Below are positions 47,385 through 55,241 of a DNA stretch of 64,000 bases, in pieces. How positions within the stretch are numbered: position 1 is the stretch's first letter; each line of letters opens with the position of its first letter. A program made the position numbers and the translations under genes. The notes beneath the pieces are model-generated. The model saw only the letters and a list, made by a program, of their open reading frames with translations, did no database searches and was not told the DNA's origin. This DNA comes from an uncultured Oscillospiraceae bacterium (GTDB lineage Bacteria; Bacillota; Clostridia; Oscillospirales; Oscillospiraceae): the NCBI GenBank assembly GCA_934569225.1, contig CAKTKC010000001.1:191627-255626 (forward strand), in the 5' to 3' direction.

Positions 47385-48091
47385 TTCAGAACCTCACCCA
47401 GGTGGTCTGTCAGGGCTTCCATAAAAGCGTTCTTCCGTGGACGGCTGAGCTTCAGCAGGTCTCCCCGCACGACCGCGCAGTTGTCCTGGATCCCGTCCAC
47501 ATGCTCCAGATTGATCAGATAGCTGTTATTGCCCCGGAAAAAGTGGCAGCCCTCCAGCTGCTCCTCCACTTGCCGGAGGGTCAGTCTGGAATCCAGATTT
47601 CCCACCTGGGTATGGAATGTCAGATCGTGATTCCGGCTTTCCACGTAATAGATCTGGGAGACCTCCAGCTTGCGGACGCCGCCCGTCACCGGAATGGTGA
47701 TGTATTTCCGTGTCCGGCTTTTCAGCCGGGTGATGGCACGGTCGATCCTCTGACTGAAGGCAAAGTAGCTTACCGGCTTCAGAACATAATCCAGCGCGCC
47801 TACGGAATACCCCTGAATGGCGTACTGCACCATGTTGGTAATGAAAATGATGACGACCTCCGGATCCAGCTTGCGGATCTCCTGCGCCGCCGTCATGCCG
47901 TTCATAAAGCTCATTTCCACGTCCATCAGGATAATGTCGTAGACCGGGCGGTAGCCTTCCGTGATCTCATCCCCGTCGGTAAAAACAGAGATGTCCATTG
48001 CCTGTTCGCTCTCCTGGCTGTATCGCTGCAAATACCTTTGCAGCTGCTGGATGTAGTTCCGGTCATCTTCAACAATTGCGATCCGCAGCAT
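47381..48091 (-). CDS. LytTR family response regulator (AgrA-like)
   Basis: A 236-residue regulator with a receiver domain (MLRIAIVEDD, phospho-acceptor Asp57 in IILMDVEM) and a C-terminal LytTR DNA-binding domain (about 135-232: RKYITIPVTGGVRKLEVSQI then GCHFFRGNNSYLINLEHV). The ATG at 48091 follows GGAGGGGAG; the open frame before it lacks a ribosome site. LytTR proteins bind paired direct repeats about 21 bp apart; such repeats occur before the GH3 gene at 45.99-46.03 kb. It is the first gene of the operon with the GHKL kinase. Confidence 0.92.
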   Translation of the reverse strand: MLRIAIVEDDRNYIQQLQRYLQRYSQESEQAMDISVFTDGDEITEGYRPVYDIILMDVEMSFMNGMTAAQEIRKLDPEVVIIFITNMVQYAIQGYSVGALDYVLKPVSYFAFSQRIDRAITRLKSRTRKYITIPVTGGVRKLEVSQIYYVESRNHDLTFHTQVGNLDSRLTLRQVEEQLEGCHFFRGNNSYLINLEHVDGIQDNCAVVRGDLLKLSRPRKNAFMEALTDHLGEVLK

Positions 48092-48171
48092 TCTGCTCCC
48101 CTCCGCGAATTTTTTCACATTATAGCACACAAGAAAAAACAGCGCAAGGGAAACCCTAAATTCATGAAAAA

Positions 48172-48228
48172 ACCGGCAAGAGCCGGACAGCGGATAGAGA
48201 AAATCTGCCACTGTCAGCTCTTGCCGAT
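48172..48228 (-). terminator. Terminator of the PutP gene
   Basis: CGGCAAGAGC (48174-48183) pairs with GCTCTTGCCG, extended inward by GACAG/CTGTC. On the minus strand it is followed by GTTTTTTC. Confidence 0.85.
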
Positions 48229-48244
48229 TGATTCAGCGTTTCTT

Positions 48245-49696
48245 TTACGATTTCAGGTCAACAGCGCGGTCGAAGAGGGCTTCTACATCCTCGCCGGGGC
48301 CGTTCGAGCAGAGGGAAACCACCACGGCGGCCAGCAGACCGGCGGCAAAGCCGGGGACGATCTCGTAGATATCGGTGGAGGACAGAAATACCAGCCACAG
48401 GATGTCCACCGCGGCGCCGGCGGCAATGCCTGCCACCGTTCCGCCGAAGGTGAGCCGCTTCCAGAACAGGCTCAGCAGAATGACGGGGCCGAAGGCCGCG
48501 CCGAAGACGCCCCAGGCGTTTTCCACCAGACCCATGATGGAGCCGGAGTTGGGGTCGGAGGCAATGATCAGTGCAACCACGGCGATGACGATGACCACGA
48601 TGCGTCCTGCCCAGAGCATTTCGGAATCGGAAGCCTTCTTGCGGATGACGGGCTTATACACGTCGCTGGCAAAGGCGGAGGACGCCGCCAGGAGCTGGGA
48701 GTCGGCCGTGGACATGGCGGCGGACAGGATCGCGGACAGCAGCAGGCCGGACACCAGAGCGGGGAAGATGCGGCGAACCATGGTGATGAACACGGTGGAG
48801 GAATCCTCGATTTCGCCCAGGTACAGACGTCCGGCGACGGCGGTCAGGGCGGACATGATCAGAATGATGGTCGTCCAGGAAATGCCGATGACGCTGGACT
48901 TGCGCAGCTCCTTCTCGGATTTCAGGGACATGAACCGGATGATGATGTGGGGCATACCGAAGTAGCCAAGTCCCCAGCCCAGGCCGGAAATGATGTCCTG
49001 GGGCGTGGTGAAGAAGTTGAAGAAGCCATCGGGCAGGGCCGCGCCGGTCACGGCGCCGTCCCCCGCTTTGGCCAGCGCCAGAGCGAACAGGGGCGCGATC
49101 AGAAGTGCTGCCAGCATGATCATGCCCTGGAAGAAATCCGTCCAGCACACCGCGCTGAAGCCGCCCAGGAAGGTGTAGGCCACGATGATGAAGGCGGCGA
49201 TGTACATGGCGACGGTGGGATCGATGTCCATGACCGTGTTGAACAGGGTGCCGCAGGCCTTGATGGAGGAAGCGGCATAGATGGTGTAGGCTACCAGGAA
49301 AATGATGGCGCTGAGGATTTGCAGGGACTTGTTCTTGCTCAGGAACCGGTTGGTCAGGTACTGGGGGATGGTGATGGAGTCGTTGGCGGCGATGGAGAAC
49401 CGGCGCAGCCGGGGCGCCATGAAGATCCAGCTCACGGCGTAGCCGATGCCGAGACCGATGGCGATCCAGGTCTGACCCATGCCGCTGAGGTAGATGGAAG
49501 CGGGAAGTCCCATGAGCACCCAGGCACTCATGTCGGAGGCACCGGCGGACAGAGCGGACACCCACGCGCCCATGTTGCGGCCGCCGAGAAAGTAGTCCTT
49601 CTCACCGGCACCCTTGGACTTGCTGAAGAAGTACAGACCGATGGCCACCATGAACACGAAATAGACTATGAATACAGAAAGCTCGACATAATTCAC
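48245..49696 (-). CDS. Sodium/proline symporter family protein (PutP-like)
   Basis: A 483-residue sodium:solute symporter with about twelve to thirteen helices. Family markers are the N-terminal FLGGRNMGAWVSALSAGASDMSAW (residues 37-60), which forms the Na+ and substrate site, the TIPQYLTNRF loop near 104 and the STADSQLLAASSAFASDVYKP stretch near 325-345. PutP takes up L-proline with sodium. The gene stands alone, divergent from a LysR-type regulator, with a palindromic operator in its leader. Proline is likely but related amino acids or acids cannot be excluded. Confidence 0.9.
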   Translation of the reverse strand: MNYVELSVFIVYFVFMVAIGLYFFSKSKGAGEKDYFLGGRNMGAWVSALSAGASDMSAWVLMGLPASIYLSGMGQTWIAIGLGIGYAVSWIFMAPRLRRFSIAANDSITIPQYLTNRFLSKNKSLQILSAIIFLVAYTIYAASSIKACGTLFNTVMDIDPTVAMYIAAFIIVAYTFLGGFSAVCWTDFFQGMIMLAALLIAPLFALALAKAGDGAVTGAALPDGFFNFFTTPQDIISGLGWGLGYFGMPHIIIRFMSLKSEKELRKSSVIGISWTTIILIMSALTAVAGRLYLGEIEDSSTVFITMVRRIFPALVSGLLLSAILSAAMSTADSQLLAASSAFASDVYKPVIRKKASDSEMLWAGRIVVIVIAVVALIIASDPNSGSIMGLVENAWGVFGAAFGPVILLSLFWKRLTFGGTVAGIAAGAAVDILWLVFLSSTDIYEIVPGFAAGLLAAVVVSLCSNGPGEDVEALFDRAVDLKS

Positions 49697-49715
49697 AAAA
49701 ATCCCTCTCTCTTTC

Positions 49716-49740
49716 GATACATGAAATTAAATCATGTATC
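49716..49740. promoter_or_regulatory. Palindromic operator in the PutP leader
   Basis: GATACATGA-N7-TCATGTATC: perfect 9-bp arms (49716-49724 with 49732-49740). It lies between the PutP promoter and its ribosome site. It is a candidate target for the divergent LysR protein or another repressor. Confidence 0.6.
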
Positions 49741-49762
49741 TATGCTTAATAGTGATGCATTC

Positions 49763-49791
49763 ATTATACAAGGGTTTCGGGAATTTTGCAA
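49763..49791 (-). promoter_or_regulatory. Promoter of the PutP gene
   Basis: Minus strand TTGCAA (49791-49786), 17 bp, TATAAT (49768-49763). Confidence 0.75.
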
Positions 49792-49825
49792 CGAAAACTT
49801 TCTTCCTGAGTTGTACAAAAAAACG

Positions 49826-49854
49826 TTGCCAAATGGGAAAGGAAGTGCTATTAT
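49826..49854 (+). promoter_or_regulatory. Promoter of the LysR gene
   Basis: TTGCCA (49826-49831), 17 bp, TATTAT (49849-49854). It is divergent from the PutP promoter. Confidence 0.65.
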
Positions 49855-49899
49855 ACACAAGATATAATGAAATTTCCGCATGAAGAAGGGAAAAGCGGC

Positions 49900-50778
49900 A
49901 TGAGCCTGAAAAAATATGAAGCATTTGTGCGAACTGTGGAGCTTGGCAGCCTGACCAGAGCCGCGGAAGCCATGGGCTCGACCCAGTCCCGCATCAGCCA
50001 TGTCCTGAGCGCACTGGAAGAGGAGTACGGCTTCGTCCTTCTGCGCCGGAACCGGAGCGGCGTCCGGCTGACGGAGGCGGGGGCGATGGTGCTGCCCAAA
50101 ATGCAGGAGATTTTACAGAAGGATCGGGAACTGACGGAGCTGATCGGGGACATCCGCAGCGCCGACGCCGGAACCGTCCGGCTGGGAGCCTTTACCAGCG
50201 TGGCAGTCCACTGGCTGCCGGGGATGATCCGGATGTTCCAGAGCGCCCACCCCAAGGCCGAGCTGAAAATGTTCAACGGCGATTACCACGACATGGAACA
50301 GTGGCTCCGGGAGGGGGAGGTTGACCTGGGTTTTGTGACTCTGCCCGCCCCGGAGGGGATGCGCACCATCCCCCTGACCCAGGATCCGCTGGTGGCCATC
50401 ATGCCGAAAAATCACCGGCTGGCGCAGCTGGAGGAAATCCCCATTCAGGAGCTGGGGGAGGATCCTTTTATCAGCCTGCTCCAAAGCTCAGCCCATGACA
50501 TTCACCGGGCGCTGGACAATGCGGGGGTGCGCCCGAATATCAAATTTACCACGAAGGACGACTACGCCATTCTGGCCATGGTGGAGCAGGGACTGGGCAT
50601 TTCCATCGTCCCCCAGCTGCTCATCCAGGGACGGACACAGAATCTGGCGGTTCGCCCGCTGAAGCCCCGGGCAAGCCGGACGATCGCCCTGGCCATCCCG
50701 GAGGGGAAGCCCCTGCCCGTGGTGGAAGCCTTTGCCCGGACGGCGGTGGACTGGGTGAACGGGCAGAGCGGGAAATAA
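49900..50778 (+). CDS. LysR family transcriptional regulator
   Basis: A 292-residue regulator. The N-terminal winged helix-turn-helix is typical (MSLKKYEAFVRTVELGSLTRAAEAMGSTQSRISHVLSALEEEYG, of which SLTRAAEAMGSTQSRISH is the helix pair). A long linker helix and an effector-binding domain follow (about 90-290). I choose the ATG at 49900, after GAAGGGAAAAG, because it matches the family start. It is divergent from the PutP symporter, the standard arrangement for a LysR protein controlling its neighbour. The effector is unknown. Confidence 0.92.
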   Translation: MSLKKYEAFVRTVELGSLTRAAEAMGSTQSRISHVLSALEEEYGFVLLRRNRSGVRLTEAGAMVLPKMQEILQKDRELTELIGDIRSADAGTVRLGAFTSVAVHWLPGMIRMFQSAHPKAELKMFNGDYHDMEQWLREGEVDLGFVTLPAPEGMRTIPLTQDPLVAIMPKNHRLAQLEEIPIQELGEDPFISLLQSSAHDIHRALDNAGVRPNIKFTTKDDYAILAMVEQGLGISIVPQLLIQGRTQNLAVRPLKPRASRTIALAIPEGKPLPVVEAFARTAVDWVNGQSGK

Positions 50779-50795
50779 CAGCGTTATTAGAGCCT

Positions 50796-50943
50796 ATCTG
50801 AAAACCGTCAAAACGCCCAACAGCGGCTCTTTTTGCCCTGTGCCGCACCATTTTCCTTTGGAATACACAAAGTATTCCTGCAGAAAAATGGCTTGCACAG
50901 AGCAAAAATCCCTCGCTGTTGGTCATTCTGCCGGTTTTCAGAT
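50796..50943. repeat. 148-bp near-perfect palindromic element
   Basis: One long imperfect inverted repeat. The outer arms ATCTGAAAACCG/CGGTTTTCAGAT (50796-50807, 50932-50943) pair perfectly. Then CCAACAGCG/CGCTGTTGG, TTTTTGC/GCAAAAA, CTGTGC/GCACAG, CCATTTT/AAAATGG and the core GGAATAC-ACAAA-GTATTCC pair in order. It does not code. It lies between the LysR and kinase genes and fills nearly all of the 190-base gap. Confidence 0.8.
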
Positions 50944-50968
50944 GCGGCCTGAATGGAGGATACTGAAA

Positions 50969-52096
50969 ATGAACACGATTTCTGCACCCGAAGGGGATTC
51001 CGTTATTTCACAGATTCTGGCGGCCTACGCGCTGCCGGGTACGGTCATGGACATTGCCCGCCACGGCAAGGGGCATATCAACGACACCTTCTGCGTGGTG
51101 TGTCAGACCCCGGAGGGCGGCACTGTCCGATTTATTTTGCAGCGGCTGTCCCAGGCCGCGTTTCCCCATCCTGAGGAAGTGATGGAGAATTTTGTGGGCA
51201 TCACGTCCTATCTGCGCAGAGAGATTCTTGCCGAGGGCGGCGACCCCTCCCGGGAGACCCTGAGCCTGGTGAAAACCAGAGACGGCGCTGACTTTGTGAC
51301 CGACAACCGGGGCAGAGCGTGGCGGCTGATGCCCTTCATCGAAAATGCCGACTGCTATCAGTCGGCCACGCCGGAGCTGTTTGCGGCGTCGGGACGGGCG
51401 TTCGGACGGTTCCAGTACATGCTGCGGGATTATCCTGCCCAGACGCTCCATGAGACCATTCCCCATTTCCATGACACCGAAGTCCGATTCGATCAGTTTA
51501 TCGCCGCGCTGGAAGCCGACAAGCTGAACCGGGCAAAAGGGGTGTCCCCGGAGATCCAGTTCATTTTGCAGCGGAAAGCGGACTGCGGCGTTGCCCTGCG
51601 GGCGCTGCGGGAGGGGAAGCTTCCTCTCCGCGTCACCCACAACGATACAAAGCTGAACAACATCCTGATTGACCGGGACACCCGCGAGGGCATCTGCGTC
51701 ATCGATCTGGACACCACCATGCCTGGACTGTCCATCAACGACTTCGGCGATTCCATCCGCTTCGGCGCGAACCACTGCCTGGAAGACGAGCAGGATTTGA
51801 CGAAAGTCAATTTTGACATTTCACTGTACGAGGTGTTCACCCGGAGCTTCCTGGAGGGAGCGCGGGGCAGTCTGACGCCCGCGGAGCTGGAATATCTGCC
51901 CTGGGGCGCCCGGCTGATGACGCTGGAATGCGGCATCCGCTTCCTGGCGGATTACCTGGACGGCGACCATTATTTCCATGATATCAGCCACCCCCGACAG
52001 AATCTGGATCGCGCCCGCACCCAGCTGAAGCTGGTGAAGGACATGGAGGAGCAGTTTGACGCCATGGCGGCGGTGGTCGCCAAATATGCGAAATGA
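50969..52096 (+). CDS. Phosphotransferase, N-acetylhexosamine 1-kinase-like
   Basis: A 375-residue kinase of the aminoglycoside/choline kinase fold. The catalytic loop is THNDTKLNNILID (Asp about 226), followed by a magnesium-binding VIDLDTTMPG near residue 247. The N-terminal lobe has GHINDTFCVVCQT near 37-49. The overall plan and the THNDTKLNN loop resemble NahK/LnpB kinases that make GlcNAc 1-phosphate or GalNAc 1-phosphate. The GalE gene next to it fits such a role. The start at 50969 follows GGAGG; the open frame farther upstream is only read-through of the palindromic element. Confidence 0.75.
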   Translation: MNTISAPEGDSVISQILAAYALPGTVMDIARHGKGHINDTFCVVCQTPEGGTVRFILQRLSQAAFPHPEEVMENFVGITSYLRREILAEGGDPSRETLSLVKTRDGADFVTDNRGRAWRLMPFIENADCYQSATPELFAASGRAFGRFQYMLRDYPAQTLHETIPHFHDTEVRFDQFIAALEADKLNRAKGVSPEIQFILQRKADCGVALRALREGKLPLRVTHNDTKLNNILIDRDTREGICVIDLDTTMPGLSINDFGDSIRFGANHCLEDEQDLTKVNFDISLYEVFTRSFLEGARGSLTPAELEYLPWGARLMTLECGIRFLADYLDGDHYFHDISHPRQNLDRARTQLKLVKDMEEQFDAMAAVVAKYAK

Positions 52097-52131
52097 CGGG
52101 AAACACCGGCGAAAACGGCTGCTTTTTTGGG

Positions 52132-52159
52132 TTGCAATTTCCGGCAGAGGCGCTATAAT
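52132..52159 (+). promoter_or_regulatory. Promoter of galE
   Basis: TTGCAA (52132-52137), 16 bp, TATAAT (52154-52159). The start codon lies 60 bases on, behind AAAGGAGG. Confidence 0.75.
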
Positions 52160-52218
52160 GTTTCTTGAAAACAGGTGCACATAACGCGCTTTTGCGCAGT
52201 ATAAAGGAGGATACCACA

Positions 52219-53235
52219 ATGAACATTCTGGTTACCGGCGGCGCCGGCTACATCGGCTCCCACACCTGCGTTGAGCTTCTCAACAGCGGATACGATGTGA
52301 CGGTCATTGACAACCTGTGCAACGCCAACCCCAAGAGTATGGAACGGGTGGAGGCCATTACCGGCAGGAAGGTCAGATTCTACGAGGGAGACGTCCGGGA
52401 CGAGGCGCTTCTGCGGAAGATCTTCGCAGAGAATGAGATTTCCGCCGTCATCCACTTTGCGGGTCTGAAGGCCGTGGGAGAGTCCGTCGCCCAGCCCTGG
52501 CGCTACTACGACAATAACCTCAATACCACTCTGGTGCTGACCAAGGTCATGACGGACGTGGGCTGCAAGAAGATCATTTTTTCCTCCTCCGCCACCGTCT
52601 ACTCCGGCGACAACGAGATGCCCCTGCGGGAGACCAGCCGCACCGGCAACTGCACCAACCCCTATGGCTGGACGAAGTACATGACCGAGCAGATCCTCTC
52701 CGGCATGGCTTATGCCGATAAGGAGTGGAGCGTCGTGCTTCTGCGCTACTTCAACCCCATCGGCGCCCATGAAAGCGGCATGATCGGCGAAGATCCCCGG
52801 GGCATTCCCAACAATCTGATGCCCTACATCACCCAGGTGGCCATCGGCCGCCGGGAGAAGCTCAGCGTCTACGGCAACGACTATCCTACCCCCGACGGCA
52901 CCGGCGTCCGGGACTACATCCACGTGGTTGACCTTGCCAAGGGACATGTGGCGGCGGTGAAATATGTCGTTTCCGGCCAGGGCTGCGAGGTGTTCAACCT
53001 GGGAACCGGAATCGGCTACAGCGTGCTGGACATGGTTCACGCCTTTGAGAAGGCCAACGGCGTCAAGGTTCCGTACCAGATTGTCGGCCGCCGTCCCGGC
53101 GACCTGCCCACCTGCTACGCAGACCCCGCCAAGAGCGAGCGCGTACTGGGCTGGAAGGCGGAAAAGAATCTGGAAGACATGTGCCGGGACTCCTGGAACT
53201 GGCAGTCCAAGAACCCCATGGGGTACGGGGAATAA
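52219..53235 (+). CDS. galE: UDP-glucose 4-epimerase
   Basis: A 338-residue short-chain dehydrogenase/reductase. It converts UDP-galactose to UDP-glucose, and often the N-acetyl forms as well, using bound NAD. Motifs: NAD-binding GGAGYIGSH (residues 7-15), catalytic Ser in SSSATVYS near 122-129 and the catalytic YGWTKYMTEQ (Y-x3-K) near 149-158, plus the sugar-binding NNLMPYI near 199. The ATG at 52219 follows AAAGGAGG; the upstream extension of the frame has no such site. It has its own promoter and a strong terminator. Its partner kinase suggests use of galactose-containing glycans. Confidence 0.95.
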   Translation: MNILVTGGAGYIGSHTCVELLNSGYDVTVIDNLCNANPKSMERVEAITGRKVRFYEGDVRDEALLRKIFAENEISAVIHFAGLKAVGESVAQPWRYYDNNLNTTLVLTKVMTDVGCKKIIFSSSATVYSGDNEMPLRETSRTGNCTNPYGWTKYMTEQILSGMAYADKEWSVVLLRYFNPIGAHESGMIGEDPRGIPNNLMPYITQVAIGRREKLSVYGNDYPTPDGTGVRDYIHVVDLAKGHVAAVKYVVSGQGCEVFNLGTGIGYSVLDMVHAFEKANGVKVPYQIVGRRPGDLPTCYADPAKSERVLGWKAEKNLEDMCRDSWNWQSKNPMGYGE

Positions 53236-53243
53236 AGAACAGA

Positions 53244-53290
53244 AAAACACATCGGCCATCCTTTTTGGGATGGCCGATGTGCTTTTTTTG
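53244..53290. terminator. Bidirectional terminator between galE and the ABC-2 gene
   Basis: CACATCGGCCATCC (53248-53261) pairs perfectly with GGATGGCCGATGTG (53268-53281) around a T-rich loop, followed by CTTTTTTT. The AAAAA on the other side makes it active for the convergent gene too. Confidence 0.95.
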
Positions 53291-53294
53291 TAAT

Positions 53295-53909
53295 TTAGAT
53301 TTCCCGTTTCTCATAAAACCGGATGGAGAGCAGCCAGGAGACGGCGAAGACGACCGTTGCCAGAACAGGCAGCAGGGCAATGGGGAGGGAGACACCGGAC
53401 AAGTCCGGCGTGTCCAGAATGGCGGACAGGCCGCAGAAAACGCCCACGACGCCGATAAAGACAATGCGTCCCTTCTGCGCGCCGAATTTGAACAGCGGCG
53501 GCATGGTCAGCGCGGAGGACAGCAGGGAGATCATGGCAAGCACTGCCAGCTGGTCAGTCAGGTCGGCGGGGGAAAATACACCGCTCCGGCAGAGACGGAC
53601 GACGGCGGCAGCGGCGGACAGCAGGAAAATGGTACCGGCGCAGATCAGGCTCATGATGTACTTTCCGGAGACGTATTGCCGCCGGGTCACGGGGAGGGTG
53701 TCGCAGTAGGTGAGCCAGTGCTCCGCGTCGTCGTAAGCCAGCAGATTCACCGGCAGGGTGCTGCTGAGAATGCAGGGATAGTAGATGAAAAAGGGCGACT
53801 GCCCGTCCGAAGAAAAGGCGGAAAAGATAATAAACGCCAGCAAAAACAGGGGCATCAACCGGCAGTAACTCCAAAGCAGGTAAAAATCCTTCCGAATCAA
53901 ACCCTTCAT
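53295..53909 (-). CDS. ABC-2 type membrane protein
   Basis: A 204-residue membrane protein with six hydrophobic helices, beginning with the MKGLIRKDFYLLWSY pattern common to membrane subunits of YtrB/BcrA-like ABC systems. It is the last gene of a GntR-ATPase-permease operon, two bases from the ATPase gene, and starts at 53909 after AAAGGAGG. Systems of this design commonly export antimicrobial compounds or adjust the envelope under stress. Here the substrate is unknown. Confidence 0.8.
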   Translation of the reverse strand: MKGLIRKDFYLLWSYCRLMPLFLLAFIIFSAFSSDGQSPFFIYYPCILSSTLPVNLLAYDDAEHWLTYCDTLPVTRRQYVSGKYIMSLICAGTIFLLSAAAAVVRLCRSGVFSPADLTDQLAVLAMISLLSSALTMPPLFKFGAQKGRIVFIGVVGVFCGLSAILDTPDLSGVSLPIALLPVLATVVFAVSWLLSIRFYEKREI

Positions 53910-53910
53910 A

Positions 53911-54753
53911 TCAGTGTTCCTCCTTTGCCATGAAAATGAACAGCTGCTCAATATCCATCGGGCTGAACGTGGGATTTCCGGGAACGCCCGACCGCTTCAC
54001 CAGAAGCTCGCAGCCGAGGGGTGACACCCGCTTGCCGACGATGGCGGAAGCGGGGATGGCCGCCGCGTCCTGAGCGGTGCAGTGAAGAACCCCGTATTCC
54101 TCCTTCAGCCGGTCTTTTTCCTCGCAGAGAATCAGTCTGCCTTTGTGGAGGAAGGCGATGTAGTCGCAGATCTTTTCCAGGTCACTGACAATGTGGGAGG
54201 AAATCAGAATGGCGTGGTTTTCGTCCCGGGTGAATTCGTTGAAAATGTCCATGACCTCGTCCCGGACGACCGGGTCAAGACCGCTGGTGGCCTCGTCCAG
54301 AATCAGAAGCCGGGGGTGGTGGGACAGGGCGACGGCAATGCCCAGCTTCATTTTCATGCCCCGGGAAAAATCCTTGAATTTCTTGTCTGCGGGAACGGCC
54401 AGCCGGGTCAGATAGTCGGAAAAGACTGCTTCGTCCCAGCTGCGGTAAATGCCCTGCATGATCTTGCCCACCTGCCGGGCGGTGAGACAGGCGGAGATGC
54501 CCACCTCGTCCAGCACAACGCCGATTTCCTCTTTGGAAAGGCACAGGTTTTCCCGGTTGTCATGGCCTAAGATGGTGATGGTGCCGCCGTCCCGGGAAAT
54601 GGTGTTGAGAATGAGCTTGATGGTGGTGCTTTTTCCCGCACCGTTTTCGCCAACAAGCCCCATAATGCAGCCCCAGGGCAGGGTCAGGTTCAGATGATCC
54701 AGGGAAAAACCGTCGTAGTGCTTGGTTAAATCCCGTATTTCCAATGCGTTCAT
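53911..54753 (-). CDS. ABC transporter ATPase (YtrB-like)
   Basis: A 280-residue ATPase. Walker A GENGAGKSTTIK near residue 36, the signature FSRGMKMKLGIA near 129, Walker B LLILDEATSGLDP near 148 and a switch histidine in ILISSHIVSD near 183. The last 70 residues form a C-terminal domain usual in this subfamily. I choose ATG 54753 (a TTG two codons before is possible) after GGAGG. It pairs with the ABC-2 permease and is controlled by the GntR protein encoded just before. Confidence 0.9.
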   Translation of the reverse strand: MNALEIRDLTKHYDGFSLDHLNLTLPWGCIMGLVGENGAGKSTTIKLILNTISRDGGTITILGHDNRENLCLSKEEIGVVLDEVGISACLTARQVGKIMQGIYRSWDEAVFSDYLTRLAVPADKKFKDFSRGMKMKLGIAVALSHHPRLLILDEATSGLDPVVRDEVMDIFNEFTRDENHAILISSHIVSDLEKICDYIAFLHKGRLILCEEKDRLKEEYGVLHCTAQDAAAIPASAIVGKRVSPLGCELLVKRSGVPGNPTFSPMDIEQLFIFMAKEEH

Positions 54754-54755
54754 GT

Positions 54756-55127
54756 TCAATCCTCCATGGCAAATTTGACCATATCCAGAACTTCCTGCTC
54801 GCTCAGGCCGACGGACTGGGAAAGGCGGATGATCTGGTCAATGTGGTTTTCGATGTTTTTCAGGGTCTCCTCCCGGAGCAGCTCCACATTTTTGGGAGCC
54901 ACGAAGCAGCCCTTGGCGGCGATGGTGTAGATAAATCCCTCTTTTTCCAGCTCGTCGTAGGCACGCTTGGTGGTGATCACGCTGATGCGCAAATCCTTGG
55001 CAAGATTCCGGATGGAGGGCAGGGCTTCGTGCTCCTGAAGCTCGCCGCTGATGATCTGGGCCTTGATCTGGGAGTAGATCTGGTCGTAAATGGGAAGGCT
55101 GCTTTTGTTGTCGATCAATACGGTCAC
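54756..55127 (-). CDS. GntR family regulator (YtrA subfamily)
   Basis: A 123-residue repressor. The winged helix-turn-helix spans residues 10-75 (LPIYDQIYSQIKAQIISGELQEHEALPSIRNLAKDLRIS region, ending in the wing GFIYTIAAKGCFVA). A short dimerisation helix replaces the usual effector domain, which is characteristic of YtrA regulators that govern ABC exporter operons. It is first in the operon; a 41-bp palindrome overlaps its promoter. The next gene starts two bases after its stop. Confidence 0.9.
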   Translation of the reverse strand: MTVLIDNKSSLPIYDQIYSQIKAQIISGELQEHEALPSIRNLAKDLRISVITTKRAYDELEKEGFIYTIAAKGCFVAPKNVELLREETLKNIENHIDQIIRLSQSVGLSEQEVLDMVKFAMED

Positions 55128-55142
55128 GTTGGCACCTCACTT

Positions 55143-55183
55143 CTGTTATAACTGTATATGTGCAGTATATACAGATATAACAG
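55143..55183. promoter_or_regulatory. 41-bp palindromic operator of the GntR operon
   Basis: The arms CTGTTATAACTGTATA (55143-55158) and TATACAGATATAACAG (55168-55183) pair at 15 of 16 positions. The palindrome covers the -10 box and runs almost to the -35 box of the minus-strand promoter, so binding would block transcription. Confidence 0.85.
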
Positions 55184-55192
55184 ATTTGTCAA
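55164..55192 (-). promoter_or_regulatory. Promoter of the GntR-ABC operon
   Basis: Minus strand TTGACA (55192-55187), 17 bp, TATACT (55169-55164), a near-consensus promoter. Confidence 0.85.
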
Positions 55193-55201
55193 GTACTTGG
55201 G

Positions 55202-55236
55202 AAAAAATATCCCAGCCTTTCAGGCTGGGATATCAG
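55202..55236 (-). terminator. Terminator of the amino-acid importer operon
   Basis: ATATCCCAGCCT/AGGCTGGGATAT, a 12-bp perfect stem (55207-55218, 55222-55233) with loop TTC, followed on the minus strand by TTTTTCCC. Confidence 0.9.
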
Positions 55237-55241
55237 AATAT

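Noticed and set aside
50840-50968. N-terminal extension of the NahK-like kinase through the palindromic element
   Set aside because: A GGAGG at proper spacing sits before the ATG at 50969, and the extension translates the repeat with no kinase-like content.
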